The position numbers were made by a program, and so were the translations under genes. From Paragordius varius (Eukaryota; Nematomorpha): a stretch of DNA of 64,000 bases. Shown one piece after another: positions 21,402-34,128 of the stretch (within the stretch, counting starts at the first letter, position 1; every line of letters begins with the position of its first letter). Location of the stretch: the NCBI GenBank assembly GCA_964247055.1, contig OZ176054.1, positions 5,642,001 to 5,706,000 on the forward strand. Direction: 5' to 3'. The notes below the pieces were generated by a model that was not told where the DNA came from, ran no database searches, and saw nothing but the letters and a program-made list of their open reading frames with translations.

Positions 21402-23658
21402 GAACTTTAATATATTTCAAATAATTTTATTACATAAAATTTTTTATGCCGCGTATATATAAAGAAAATTTATTATTTTCGTTTTTAATATTATAAACTT
21501 TAAAAAAATTTATTTTTTAACTTTTAATTCTTATATATATATAGAGTGTTATATACCCTATAATCCTTTAACAAGTAGCAGAAATGAATATGGTTAGCAA
21601 ATTTATTAATTCGTAAAAAAATAAATATATTTTTATATAATAAATTAATGAAGCATAGTTAATAATTTGTGAATACGTTCATTATTCTGGGTTCATGGAC
21701 TTTTTCATTTTCGTGCGGACAACTATAGAATAAAAATATGAGATTATAATAGTAATTAATATAGATCTACTACCTACATAGGTGTTTTATTAATTTGAAA
21801 TATTTCAAACCCTAACAACTATAGAAAATTGTTAAAACATATTTTTTAATTAAATTATTTGGCCATATACCAAAATTCTAATTTTTTACGATACATAATA
21901 TCGACTTAAAAGCCGGATCTGATACCGTGATTTTTCTGGAATTAAAAAATCTTTTTTAAAAACAAAGATGATTACATCAGTTAATTAAAATTTCACAATG
22001 AAAAGTATATGTTTTTATGAATACAAACTATAAAATATACAATATATAGATTCAATTTGATTATATCAAAAATCACGTACAAGGTTTACTACTTACCATT
22101 TATTTCATAAAATCGAATGCATGTTCTTGGGTATGATATAATCAATTTTTTTCAAGCAAATTTTATAAGAAATATTTTTTTATTTAAAATTTACCGTTTT
22201 AATAGTACAATCTCTTTTGAAATGGAAAACACAATTTTTTACACAAACTTAATTATAAAATATTTTATGTTTAAACCTTTATAAAAAAGAAATTTTTTAT
22301 CAGGAAAAGCGCATAATCTCTCATTTTTTATTTGTTTCTAAAAATATGGATATTAATAATAATAAAAAACCCACTACTTACGAAAAATTTTAAATTAAAT
22401 TTGAAAATTTTTACCTAAACTAGGGTAAGTCTTGTTTATAGGGTTCAAAGAATTTGGCTTAGGAAATTGCGTAGGGCGGTTTGAAAAAAATCTGGATTCA
22501 AAGGTATCTATGAATACATATATATTAAAATAAAAATATATGTTTCAGCTAATGAAAAAATAAAATTAAATCTTAAATTTTTAATTGTCACGTTTGCATA
22601 TATTTAATTGGCGAAACACTAAATAATTTTCGCGCCTGTTCATCTTAAAGATAATATAAAAAAAGACTTAAATCCGATAGTGAGATGAATACATGGTATC
22701 TTAATCATTTGCCATAGAAAAAATTAAATTTAATTAAATTTTACCTGATATTTTTATTAAATTTAAAAAAAAGTCATACTAATTTTTAAATTCAATTATG
22801 TCAACTATTGGTTGGTATAATGTGAATATAAAACAATGTTTTTTATGAAAAAAATCTCCACAAAACTATTTCGATTGTAACATAGTAAAAACAGTCAAAA
22901 GGGGTATTAAGACAAAAAAATGTGAATTATTTCAAAATTTAAAATTTTTTCATCATTCGTGAGGGATTATAAATAATCTATATCGATATTTTAACTGATT
23001 GTTTAGATAAAAATTAATATTATATATTTATAAACAATATTTATACCAACCAATTTCATTTATATTTTCTAAAAGAAGTATTTTAAATAAAACTATATAA
23101 AGTTAAAAAATCAGTTTTATTTGTTTACTGTTATAAAATAATATGACTCAAAAAGTTCACAAACGTATATTTCGCACAAAAAATTGGTTGTAATTAAAAA
23201 TAATTTTATTTTTTCATTATTTTGCATTTCTATACCAAAATACCGAAAAGTATAGTCATTTTTTAACGATTATAAATCAAAATCTATATGGCCTTATTTA
23301 AAAATCGAAAAAAGAAATCATAATTAGTATGAGCTTCTGTATGGATATGCGCTGTTTTTTTTAATAAAACTCATTAAAAATCGGATCCACAATGTTTATA
23401 TACCAATGTCTTCGATTGCATTCCCATTCACATGACTATGATGTTGGGGATTTAAGCTATAAATTAATAAATTATAATCTATTAATTCTGATTTTATTTA
23501 ATTATTCAAAAAGTAATTATCACATGCTTAAAAACAAAATTATAAATAAAAAAGAATCTTTTTGTTGTGTTTATTTCAAACCTGATGTCAGAAGTTTCGG
23601 TAAAATTTGTTGAAATCCGTCTTGGGGGAGGAAACACTAAAATAAAGATTAGCTATAC
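21402..23658. other. Very AT-rich spacer, no gene seen
   Basis: About 2.2 kb with no recognisable coding exon on either strand, though the missing 3' exon(s) of the WIP-like gene could lie here. A short plus-strand ORF at 23392-23613 has no family features. Confidence 0.45.
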
Positions 23659-26600
23659 CTTTTAATTGTGCATGCGGTTTACAAGATCTGTCCACAAGAG
23701 GTGGTGGCTTTTCTGATTCAGTTACATGCAAACTAAATAAATCAATAAACATTTAAAGGTCGATTGGTTATTTTTAGAAAAACACAAAGATAGGATAAAA
23801 AATTTGAAATTTTTTCACGCGTACTTTAAGCGTTGAATATGCACAATTATATATATTATATTTGATAAAATCTATCTGAAAATAATCAAATTTTATATTT
23901 AATGAATTGGGCATATAGTAACAATAGAAATTATACGGACAAACTGTAAAAATATAAAGCCAAATATTTTTTGCAAAGACTCCTGTATTTTTTAGAGGGT
24001 GATTTATTATAAAACTCATTGTTTAAACTGCAAAGTCAAAAATAGAGATGTAATTACAATATTATATATTTTACAATTGAAGTTAATAAAAGGTTCAAAA
24101 AATTATGGTTTTCTTTTGAAAAATATATTTATCTTTGTAATTTTATTGTCCGCATAATCAAATTTTTACCGTATTTAATTTTATAAAACACCATATCTTT
24201 AAAACATTGTCAAATACAAAAAAGTACACATATTTTATGGTAGCAATTTATCATACCACTTAAAATTACTGTAAAATAGTCTATAAACCGACTGATTCAA
24301 TTGGGAATGATACCAATTCATTTTCCTTAAATGTTAATGCCAAAATATTAAATCAGCGGTAACGCTTATATTGCAAAATCATCATGATTATAGCTCCAAG
24401 TCAAAAACTTAACATTCATGATATATCATTTTACCCAATTATAAATGATTGCCAAAAATATTCATTCTTTTTTACCTGTGATTATTTGTAACTAAAGCTT
24501 GGGATGATGTATGTTTGGAGAAATTGCGCATATCATTAATACTATTGGCGCTTCCATTGCAACTACCATGGGTAGTGCTTTGTTGTGGCGAATCAAAGTG
24601 TCGTTTGACGGGAAATGGTTTAGATTGCAAGCGTTGTAAAGTAGGCGGTCTTGAGGGTAAAGGGGGAGGGGGACAATTCATGGGAGGCATTTTATTACCT
24701 TGTTGGTTTGAGAAGTGTTGAGCTGTCATGATTATCAATATTATTATATAATATATTAACCATGTATTATTAAATATACAGTTTAGTTTTAAAGTCTCGT
24801 TTTTCTTTTTGCATTAAAGGACTCTAATTATATCAGGGCATGTGTAAGCTTTAATATTCGCCTACCCAGCGCTGACAGTGATGAGGGAAAAATTGCGTAG
24901 TTTCGGGGTTTGATCTGGCATTCCCTAAAGACAATGTAAGAGTCCGTAGCCCTGACTATACCATCACCACTTAACCATAAGTCATTAATTAGACTATTAT
25001 AAATCATTTGACCGAAAACAATGAATAACTCTTGTCGGGTGCTGCATAAATATCTTTTATCGATTTTATGTTTTTTATCTAAAATTTATGTCCATTTATA
25101 ATGCGTAAAATGTTAATAAATACACATTTTTCCCTTATAATTTAAAATTTTACTACGCAAAAATTCTTAATTATATAATTAGTTTTTGTTAATGTACCAG
25201 AGTTTTTAGGGTTATTGGCAGAATGAGGGTTATGTAATCTACCCATGGTGGCAAATTTTGATTGCAGAGTTTGGTGATTAATATTGTTACCGTTCAATGA
25301 TAACTTATTATTATTAATTTGATTTAAAGGAGCTAGATGACCTGAATTTGAAGTGTGATTACTACTATTAATTGTTTTATTTTGAAAATTTGAGTTTAAA
25401 TTGTCGGTTGATGAAGCACGTAAACGACTAGCTATGTGAGACTTTATATCATCTAAATGATGAGTTGTTTGACTATTTTTCCCACTAACTTGATTATGTT
25501 GTTTGGGAGGTTGATTAACAGTTAACGGTTTCGTTGAGGCAAAGTTGTCGTTTTTGGCTTTGTCTATATTATAAACATATATTTATGAAACAATAGCAAT
25601 GGGTAAAAAAATAAAATTTATCATCCATATTAAATAAATCCATGTTGAATAAATGGTGTAATTTGGCGTTATATTCATATATTTTTTAGTTTCTGACCGT
25701 CATTAAAATAGTTAGATGGTAAGTATCCTCACATATGTATCTGAAGTAGAATGAATATCTAAGTTTATATATGGTATAATGGAGTCGATAATTAAAATAC
25801 ATTCCAATTATTAAAGGTTTCGTTACCGCAAAAACGATAAAAAAGTACCCGCCAACCATATTTTTATCATTTTGAAACCATTTATATACAGTGAAGGCCA
25901 ATACCTATATTAAAATTATAACAAATTAAATTTAAAAATGATTTTCATATCGTTGAAAAAATTCAAAATTAACGTTACGATAAAAATACAGAATTTAGTG
26001 CTTTTATCTTCCAACTTAATAACCGTTTATTAAAGATAATTAATAAGGTTAATACATTTCACAAAATTGTGCATAAATTAGACCTTATTTATGACATTTG
26101 CCAGATATTTAAATTATAAGCACATGTTATTATAATCAATATATGATAAAATTTCATTAAAACCAATTAATTTATGAACTAATACAAGCAAAATCAATCA
26201 ATTCTTTGAGTGCATCGAAATATTTTATATTATTTTAAAAATGACAATACAGGCAGGTCTGACCTGTTATATATTATGAATGTTCTCGCTTTCAAAAAAT
26301 CAATGCAAGATTTTGAATTCATATAATATTAAATTCTATCAAAACTCTAATTCAAATGGGGTATCTAAATACCTCAGACTATATTTAAGTAATATTTTTA
26401 AAAAAAATACTAAAAAAACGGTTTCAATTTAAATTAAGGCTTCTATCCTAATAAAAAATTATATAAATAAGCCAAATTATTTAAATAAAATTTGGTTTTA
26501 AAAAAGTTCTATATCAAACTACTTTGACGCCTTTAGTATTTTTAGCATAATATCGCGTTTATTTAATTTTAAGCTAAACTAAATTTTTATTTAAATGACA

Positions 26601-27981
26601 TCTTATATTGATAGAAACGGAAAGAGTAGATTTTTTTAATATTTTTTTTAGCTAACGCACACATATCAAGTTGCCAAATTTTTACCTTTGAATTTTACCT
26701 TAGAATAGAAATATTTTTGAATATTTTTTATAACATTTCGGTTTATTTACGTTATATAAGCGCAGATTTTTGTCATGGCTTGAATATCTTGCATTTTAAA
26801 CAGTGGGGTATCTAACTATATCAATTTGAATCAAATGACTGAAATGAATGTCTAGTATCGAAGTGTTACAAGATATTGAAAGCGTTAAAATTATTTTTTA
26901 ATTAATTACACAAATGTTTAATGGTATATATATATATATATATATATATATAACGGGTTATGGGAGTAAATTGCATTCATAAGTTGGGAATCATAAATCA
27001 AGAACAGGAAGGTTGGAAAAAACAATATTTTTAAGAGACACCCAGAATTTATGTGCTAATTATATTTTCTGTGATACTTATTACAAAATTGATTATTGCT
27101 CAACAATATTCAATCATAACGAAAATGAAAAAAACCTTCCATATAAATGTCAAATATTCGAATTTTTTTTAAAACTAATGTATCAAATATAGAGAGCGAT
27201 TCCACATATTTTTTAAACAACTGTTTCGGACAAGATGCATTTAATTTTTTTGGCTAATTGGTTTCAGCTTCGGTTCTATTGTTTTTTGGTCAAATGGCTC
27301 TAATTTCAAATTTACTTTTTTTTCAAATAACCTAATTATACAATTATACATGCTACAGTGTAATCCAAAATATTTAATATAGAAATAGCTAATTTTTATT
27401 TTGTTCTACTTTCTCCAACAAAAATAAACAAGTAAAAAATATATATAAAAAAATATTCATCATATTTTAGAAAACAAGAGCCTATGGTTTCATTTCACGA
27501 TAACGGTTTTGGGTCCGTAAAAAATATTTTGTGATATTCAACAAAATTTAGAATTAAATAATAATATGGGACCTTATTTCAAGGGATAAAAATCAATAAT
27601 TTTTATGCTATACTTGCAATGATGGGGCTACTGCGGTCATTAATGTGGGTTGTTTTCTTTAGCTTAATTCCTTGATGAATTTCAGATAATAAATTAGATT
27701 TATCGAAGACTTTTTTGGGTTGTGTTACGGATGCAACGTTTGCAAATCCTTTAATATTTGTACCATTTAGCTATATGAAAAATAAAAAAATAAAGAAAAA
27801 AGAAAATAGGATTAAGTTCGAAATAATTATGCATATTTCACTTAAATTAAAAATAATTAAAATGCTCCACTTATTTTGACATAGTTGTTATAAAAAATGT
27901 AAAAAAAAATATATTATAATACATGACAATAGAAATAGCGGTTACCTGATTTTGTAATAATAATGGGGGTGGAATCGACAT
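23659..27981 (-). CDS. Vrp1: WASP-interacting protein (WIP/verprolin)-like, incomplete 3' end
   Basis: Exons 27946-27981, 27614-27770, 25198-25563 and 24476-24722 join in consistent phase. 23659-23712 is a likely later exon (KPPPLVDRS) whose phase does not fit directly, so an exon in between is missing. The protein starts MSIPPPLLLQ. It has a WH2 actin-binding motif, SNLLSEIHQGIKLKKT, followed by the WIP signature INDRSSPII. Then come Asn/Ser-rich and proline-rich stretches (PPPPLPSRPP). WIP proteins bind monomeric actin through WH2 and stabilise WASP/N-WASP, steering Arp2/3 actin assembly. The C-terminal WASP-binding segment was not found. The 2.05 kb intron holds a MITE (26345-26865). Family assignment rests on WH2 plus NDRS. 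Confidence 0.75.
24840..24985 (-). repeat. Possible tRNA-derived SINE relic
   Basis: On the minus strand the stretch GGTTAAGTGGTGATGGTATA ... CTACGGACTCTTA ... ATCAAACCCCG looks like a decayed tRNA-type promoter (A-box-like start, anticodon-arm-like CGGACTCTTA, B-box-like end). It is GC-richer than the intron around it. No secondary structure was computed. Confidence 0.3.
26345..26865 (-). mobile_element. TTAA-target MITE copy in the WIP-like gene intron
   Basis: Reverse-orientation copy. It begins with a decayed TIR then GGGGTATCTAAATACCTCAGACT, contains CTTCTATCCTAATAAAAAATTATATAAAT and CATGGCTTG..., and ends ATCGAAGTG followed by TTAC. Sequence shown as landmarks only. Older than the copies at 29-31 kb. 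Confidence 0.75.
26926..26953. repeat. (TA)n microsatellite
   Basis: Perfect TA dinucleotide run of about 28 bp in the WIP-like gene's largest intron. Confidence 0.9.
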
Positions 27982-29254
27982 AATTAACCTGTCAACTGAA
28001 ATCATATATGATAAGTGATATTAGAAATGACTCATTTTACAAAGTTGTAAATATAATAAAAAAGGAGATTTTCTCATTGTATAAAGCTAAAAATTAATAT
28101 AGATTACAAAAATAAACAAATATAAAAAATAGGAGTGGCTTTAGTATATATCATATAGGTTTAACAAATAATTGTGAACAGAATATGATTATTTCAATAA
28201 TTTTCATCTTATTTTATAAAATTGGGGATAAAAAAATCCAAACAAAAATTTGTAATCAATTTGACCAAAGTGTGGTTATCAAAAATTAAACCAGAAATTA
28301 TTTGTTACACTTCTGTAACTTCCATCGTTTAATTTTATTCACTAAATAATCTTAAAACTAGCTAAATCTAAATATCAATAGGTTATCGTGTCCCAAATGT
28401 AAATAGATTAAAATTTTATTTTATCATAGCATTGAATGCCAGTATTAGAATATATAAAAACTAGCGGCAAAATTTATATTTTTTAAATCTGTTTATGAAT
28501 AATCGAGGGTACAAAAATTATATTAATTAAATATTTATATTTATAATAGAAAACAGCAAGATTAAGATTAAATGGATTCTGACAAATAATAAAGGAAAGT
28601 AAAAACCTTTGTGATAAGTGCTCTACATCAGAAAATGCAAATTTGCGCGTATTTTGTTAAATAAAATTTTTTGGTAAAATATTAATATTTCATATAAATG
28701 GTGTCACTAAAATGATCATAAAATATATAAAAAACAAAAATTATATTAATTTAAATTATAGATGTGCGCTCCAAAAGTCTCATATTGAAGGATTCATTTA
28801 GGGCGGGAAAGTTAAGCTAAGATGCTGAAATTGTGAGATAATTATTTTAAATAAATTCCCATGATATAAATAATGTTTGATAAAATAGGATAAAAACTTA
28901 AATTATAACAAAGTTTTGGTTAAGCGAATTTTAAGGTATTTTGTAGCCTAGTGTGATTTTTTCCAATTTGAAGACGAAGTTCGTATATCAAACTAAGTTT
29001 ATAAAAATGTTTAGCATCCTATGTTTTATATAGAAAACGTGTTTTTATATTTTGATGGGCATACCATTTCCCTCATTTTCAAAACACCATAAATTTTGCC
29101 TTTGTTATAATTTTTTAGCAAAATAATTATTTTTTCAGAAAAAACTTTTTTGGATGTAATTACACTCTGCACAAAATCGGGGAATATAAAAATTATCCTT
29201 ATAAAATATATATATTCTGACATATTTCTGTAGTAATTGATCTATATGGAATAA
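27982..29254. other. Upstream of WIP-like gene: AT-rich with dispersed repeat, no gene
   Basis: 28600-28960 is a copy of the dispersed AT-rich repeat (landmarks AAATTTGCGC, AGATGTGCGCTCC, CAAAAGTCTCATATT). A 65-codon minus ORF at 29026-29223 has no family features. Confidence 0.5.
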
Positions 29255-29480
29255 CATTTCGAATCAAATTGGGGTATCTAAATACCCCAGACTAAATTTG
29301 AGATAGTAAAAACTACTGAATGAAACCGTCCCAAAATAAATTTCTGCTTCTATCCTAATAAAAATTATATAAATATGCGAAAATATCTAAATAAAATTTT
29401 GTTTTGAAAAAAAATCCATGTCAAACTTCTTCGACGCCATTTTAGTTTAACAAAATTTGCAAAATATCGTGTTCATTTAA

Positions 29481-30052
29481 CACTTGGATACAACACACTC
29501 ATTTTAGTCCTTCGATTCAAATTGGGGTAGTTAAATACCCCACTGTTTAAAATTATATTCTTTTAAAAATATATAAGGAATCGAAACCATGGCAAAATTT
29601 TGCACTTATCTAACATTAATAAACCGAAATATATAAAAAAATTTATTATAAAAAACTTGATATTTCTTATTTTAAGCTAAAACCGAAAGGTAAAAATTTC
29701 GATAACGTGACATGTGTCAAATTGTAAAATTGAAAAATTATACAAAAACCGCTTTTTCTATTTCTATCAATGTTAAATGTAATTTATATAAAAAATTAGC
29801 TTTAGTTTAACCCTTAAAATTAAATAAAGACGATATTTTGCAAAAATTTTGTAAAATAAAAATGGCGTCGAAGTAGTTATGATGGAGCTTTTTTTTCAAT
29901 ATAAAATTTTATCAAGATATTTTGGCATATTTATATAATATTTATCATAGAAGCATAAATTCAAATTGGGACCGTTTCCTTCAGTAGTTTTTTAAAAATA
30001 TTAATTTAAATTTAGTGTGGGGTATTTAGATACCCCAATTTGAATCGAAGTG
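29481..30052 (+). mobile_element. TTAA-target MITE, full copy nested in another copy
   Basis: Starts CACTTGGATACAACACAC and ends TTTGAATCGAAGTG, so the TIR is CACTT(G/C)GAT. Flanked by TTAA at 29477-29480 and 30053-30056, absent as a doubled site in the interrupted host copy. Length 572 bp, no ORF. The 4-bp TTAA duplication with CACT ends suggests the Chapaev/CMC group; piggyBac also uses TTAA but normally has CCC ends. Confidence 0.9.
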
Positions 30053-30200
30053 TTAATTTTAAGGGTAAAATTAAAGTTTATTTTTTAAATTACATCTAAC
30101 ATTGATAGAAATAGAAAAGGCGGATTATTTTGTAATATTTTTTAATTTTATCATTGCACACATGTCACGTTGGCCAAATTTTTACCATTCGGTTTTTTAA

Positions 30201-30779
30201 CACCTGGATACAACACACCCATTTTAGTCCTTCGATTCAAATTGGGGTAGTTGGATACCCTAGGCCTGTTTAAAATCAAATTCTTTAAAAAGTATGGAAG
30301 CAATCGAAATGGCAAAATTTTGCACTTATATAATATTAATAAACCGAAATATATCTAAAAAAATTTATTCAAAAATACTTGATGTTACTTATTTTAAGCT
30401 AAAACTGAAAGGTAAAAATTTAGTCAACGTGACATGTGTCAAATTGTAAAATTAAAAAATAATACAAAATAAACCACTTTTTCTATTTCTATCAATGTTA
30501 GATGTAATTTATATAAAAAATAAGCTTTAGTTTTATCCTAAAAATTAAATGAAGACGATATTTTGCAAAATTTTTGTAAAATAAAAATGGCGTCGAAGTA
30601 GTTTGAGGTGAAACTTTTTTTTCAAAACAAAATTATCAAGATATTTTGGTATATTTATATAATATTTATCAGGATAGGAGCATAAATTTGAATTGGGACT
30701 GTTTCCTTCAGTAGTTTTTTAAAAAAATTAATTTAAATTTAGTCTGGAGTATTTAGATACCCCAATTTGAATCGAAGTG
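30201..30779 (+). mobile_element. TTAA-target MITE, second full copy nested in the same host copy
   Basis: Starts CACCTGGATACAACACAC, ends TTTGAATCGAAGTG, 579 bp, flanked by TTAA at 30197-30200 and 30780-30783. Very similar to 29481-30052 and in the same orientation. Confidence 0.9.
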
Positions 30780-31193
30780 TTAAGATAAGTAATATCAAGT
30801 ATATTTGAATAATTTTTTTCATATATTAATGTTATATAAGTACAAAACTATGCAATGGTTTCGATTCCTTCCATATTTTTTAAAGAATTTAATTTTAAAC
30901 AGGCCTGGGGTATAATACCCCAATTTGAATCGAACGACTAAAATGAATTTGTTGAATCCAAGTTAACAAATTCTTTTGGTGAACGCTAAATGCTTCATTA
31001 TAAAAATAAAATAAAATTAAAGCATAAACTACATAAAGCAAAATTTCTAAAATATATTTCATTTTTAGATGTGGGCCCCTAAGGTCTCATATTTTTTCGC
31101 TCTTTTAAAAATAAACTGGTTTTTTTAAAGTAAACGCAAAAATGCTGAGATCGTGCGATAATAAATATAAATTTTAATATCATTTAAATAAAT

Positions 31194-32169
31194 AAAGTAA
31201 GGAATCACGCATTTATAAATCAAGTTAAAAATTTTGGCAATAATGCGTATAATGATTTTTAAAAAATAAATATTAATTTATTTAATAAATATCTAATTTT
31301 CGGTTATAATTGTATAACCTTCTTTAGGATAAAAAACAGAAATTAAAACGAAATCAAGAAAAATATAAAATGATGAAAATGATGTGTGGTAAAGGTATTT
31401 ATAACCAGTGAAAAAAACCAGTAAACATTACTGGAAAAAACTAGTTATAAATACCCTTAATTAATGAATGGATGGATTATACAATTGTTTTATAATTGAC
31501 ATAAGTATAATTGATTGTGTTGTAGTTGCATTATATAATATTATTTTAGGTTGTAGTTCCAGATGTTAGACAATATCATACCGTCGGCACGGTTGAGATT
31601 TGCATTTTGCTTTTTGATTTCTATAGCTTCACGTATAAATCGTTTTGAACGATCTTCATTTAATTCCGGACTTGCTGAACACATTTGTTCTCAAGGTCAC
31701 CACATAGCTAAAACGGAAGTACTGGTTAACATTGAAGATCGTTCAAAACGATTTATACGTGAAGCTATAGAAATCAAAAAGCAAAATGCAAATCTCAACC
31801 GTGCCGACGGTATGATATTGTCTAACATCTGGAACTACAACCTAAAATAATATTATATAATGCAACTACAACACAATCAATTATACTTATGTCAATTATA
31901 AAACAATTGTATAATCCATCCATTCATTAATTAAGGGTATTTATAACTAGTTTTTTCCAGTAATGTTTACTGGGTTTTTTCACTGGTTATAAATACCTTT
32001 ACCACACATCATTTTCATCATTTTATATTTTTCTTGATTTCGTTTTAATTTCTGTTTTTTATCCTAAAGAAGGTTATACAATTATAACCGAAAATTAGAT
32101 ATTTATTAAATAAATTAATATTTATTTTTTAAAAATCATTATACGCATTATTGCCAAAATTTTTAACTT
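31194..32169. mobile_element. Penelope-like element: two 5'-truncated copies head to head
   Basis: A near-perfect palindrome has arms 31222-31657 and 31734-32169 (436 bp each, essentially identical) and a 76-bp loop. From the loop rightwards the plus strand encodes the C-terminal end of a Penelope-type GIY-YIG endonuclease: GLAEHICSQGHHIAK, then RFIREAIEIKKQNANLNRADG and SNIW. In known Penelope proteins the same block (REA..I.K...NLNR..G..LS..W) ends the protein. The left arm is the same sequence inverted, with 28 extra bases at its 3' side. A 13-bp target duplication CATTTAAATAAAT flanks the whole (31181-31193, 32170-32182), so it is one insertion event. The reverse transcriptase is missing from both halves. 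Confidence 0.82.
31394..31455. other. Nested stem-loop within the Penelope-like 3' region
   Basis: GGTATTTATAACCAGT pairs with ACTAGTTATAAATACC (one mismatch), enclosing a second hairpin CCAGT/ACTGG. The mirror copy lies near 31936-31997 in the other arm. It could be a structured RNA end of the element. I saw no hammerhead core (CTGANGA ... GAAA). Confidence 0.5.
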
Positions 32170-32400
32170 CATTTAAATAAATGTTTATTAATTTTTAGCA
32201 AAATCTTGTATACTTTATTCTATTTTGGAGCATGGTGGAAACGGTATGAAAACGCTTTAAGATGTTGAAAAATGTTCTATATAGTTCGATAGTGCTGATA
32301 GCTTTTGAAAATATTGCTTTAAAATTTTGGTGACTCTTTGTAAAAAAAAAAATTTATATTCTGATGCCGAATGAAATTTAATCTAAATTTGGAGGTAATT

Positions 32401-33734
32401 TTATGATGTTAAAATTTAAGGATTCCATACGTTTGCCAAATTAATTATTGTAATTTTATGATGTATTTTATCGATATTTTTGAGGGAGCATTTAGCATTT
32501 TAAGCAAAATGAGCGGTAATTTTTCCATTGATATGATACTAAAAACTGTGGAAATAACCTTTTATATTACTAGTAGCTCCAAAAATCACGAGAAGCTTGA
32601 TATATATCTATGCAAATATATTTTCATCAGAAAATTTTTGTGTTCACAATATTATTTACCATATTATATTTTTTCGCGCTATCTATTTATTTATAGGTTT
32701 ATCTTAAGGCTTATCCATTTAAAAGGGGCCGTGTATTTCCTACACTAAAATTAAAATTTTAATGGTAATAATTTTAATATAGTTTTTGATATATATGATA
32801 TTTAATGGAATGAAGCATTCAGATTTCTCCATCAAAATTTCTTATGTGAAATTTGATTATTGTATCGAGTTGCCGCAAAAGTGGTTATATTCTCAGTTGA
32901 CCCTATATTAAAACTATAAGAGTCCTGATACATTTATTATCCGTTAGATATATTTCACAGGATTTCCTACTGCTCTGTGTTAAGCGCCTAAATAGTCATT
33001 AATTCATTTTTTAATTTTGCCATAGAGATGATACTTAGAAAATGAACTAGTATCTCTAACGTATAAAATAATTTTTAACACTTCAATAGCCTTTAATTTT
33101 TTGTACGCGATAACATTTTGGGGATTATCTACTCCTGTTTTGGTTAAATTTCAATTATCAAACCTTCATCACGTGTAATAAATAGAAAAATTGCAATCTC
33201 GACAGCTTTTTAACTTTTAGATTCCCGAATTTCGATAGCTGTAAAACACCGTTGAATTAAACAGCTGATTTTAAGATCGGTATTTATCAAAAATTTGAGG
33301 AAATTATAATTTGGAAGTTTTTCAAAGTTTTCTATTTAAATTTAACATAAATATATTTGCTGTTGTATTCATGATTTAAAATTGGCGGCGAAAAATAAAT
33401 TTAAAATTCAAATATTTTTTTATATCATGGGCTAAAAACAAATCATAATTTTAAATTTAACCTAATTCCAAAGATATTTTTGAGATATTTCATTTTAAAA
33501 TGAAGGGGTATGAATTTACCCCAAAAGGTCATAGTGAACTAAAGTGATCAATATGTTGATTGTATATATAAAAAACTGACCCACGAAATTCACGTCTCAA
33601 ATTAAATGACTAGATGCTAGTAATGCATTGAATATAAACAAAATAACAAATATCTTTTTTCCTAATTTGAATTATTTTTCACCCGTTTGTTCTATAACAC
33701 AGTTTCCACAAAAATATTCAGATATAATATATAT
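32401..33734. other. AT-rich, no gene seen
   Basis: A 96-codon plus ORF (32458-32748) is Phe/Tyr/Ile-rich as expected for translated AT-rich DNA and shows no family feature. Nothing else to report. Confidence 0.45.
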
Positions 33735-34128
33735 ATACCATTTACAGTTCAAATTCACCCTTGAACAATTCAAATTCACCCTCGAACAATTCAAATTTAC
33801 CCTTGAACAATTCAAATTCACCTTTGAACAATTCAAATTCACCCTAAAAATATATTATGTATTTTCGAACTAATATAACTCCCTATTAATATGAAATATA
33901 TGTTTATGTTATAGTCTATTATTTTTTCAGTATTATTTTAATTTAAAACAAAATTTTTATTGTTTAAAATATATAAAAATATTGGTAATTTTTAATCTTA
34001 AAAAACATATATTTTATTTGAGGGTGAATTTTAATTGTTCTAGGGTGAATTTGAATTGTTCAATGGTGAATTTGAATTGTTCAAGGGTGAATTTGAATTG
34101 TTTAAGGGTGAAATTGAATTGTAAATGG

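Larger units (their letters stand above)
29255..30962 (-). mobile_element. TTAA-target MITE copy (host), cut by two later copies of itself
   Basis: Three segments, 29255-29476, 30057-30196 and 30784-30962, are consecutive parts of one reverse-orientation copy of the family. Their order and content match the reverse complement of the intact copies. Each break falls exactly at a TTAA that is present on both sides of the inserted copy. Confidence 0.88.
31000..32400. repeat. Dispersed AT-rich repeat copy interrupted by the Penelope-like insertion
   Basis: Left part 31000-31193 carries GCTAAATGCTTCATT and AGATGTGGGCCCCTAAGGTCTC. The right part resumes at 32170 with AATTTTTAGCAAAATCTTG and GGTGGAAACGG, in the order seen in the uninterrupted copy at 40500-40880. 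The break is the Penelope-like element. Confidence 0.65.

Noticed and set aside
29026-29223. 65-codon minus ORF
   Set aside because: No domain, no splice context, and composition as expected for random AT-rich translation.
31563-31850. A 95-codon ORF as one protein
   Set aside because: Its first third is antisense of the left palindrome arm. Only the part from about 31660 onward is true Penelope-like coding sequence.
31222-32169. Hammerhead ribozyme in the Penelope-like element
   Set aside because: Such ribozymes are known in this element class, but I found no CTGANGA core with a matching GAAA.
33745-33849. CRISPR-like array (regular 21-bp repeats)
   Set aside because: Units abut with no spacers, are mirrored at the other end of a MITE, and the DNA is animal nuclear.
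33628-33873. 81-codon ORF with repeated FKFTLEQ
   Set aside because: It is translation of the MITE iterons, with no start context or homologue expected.
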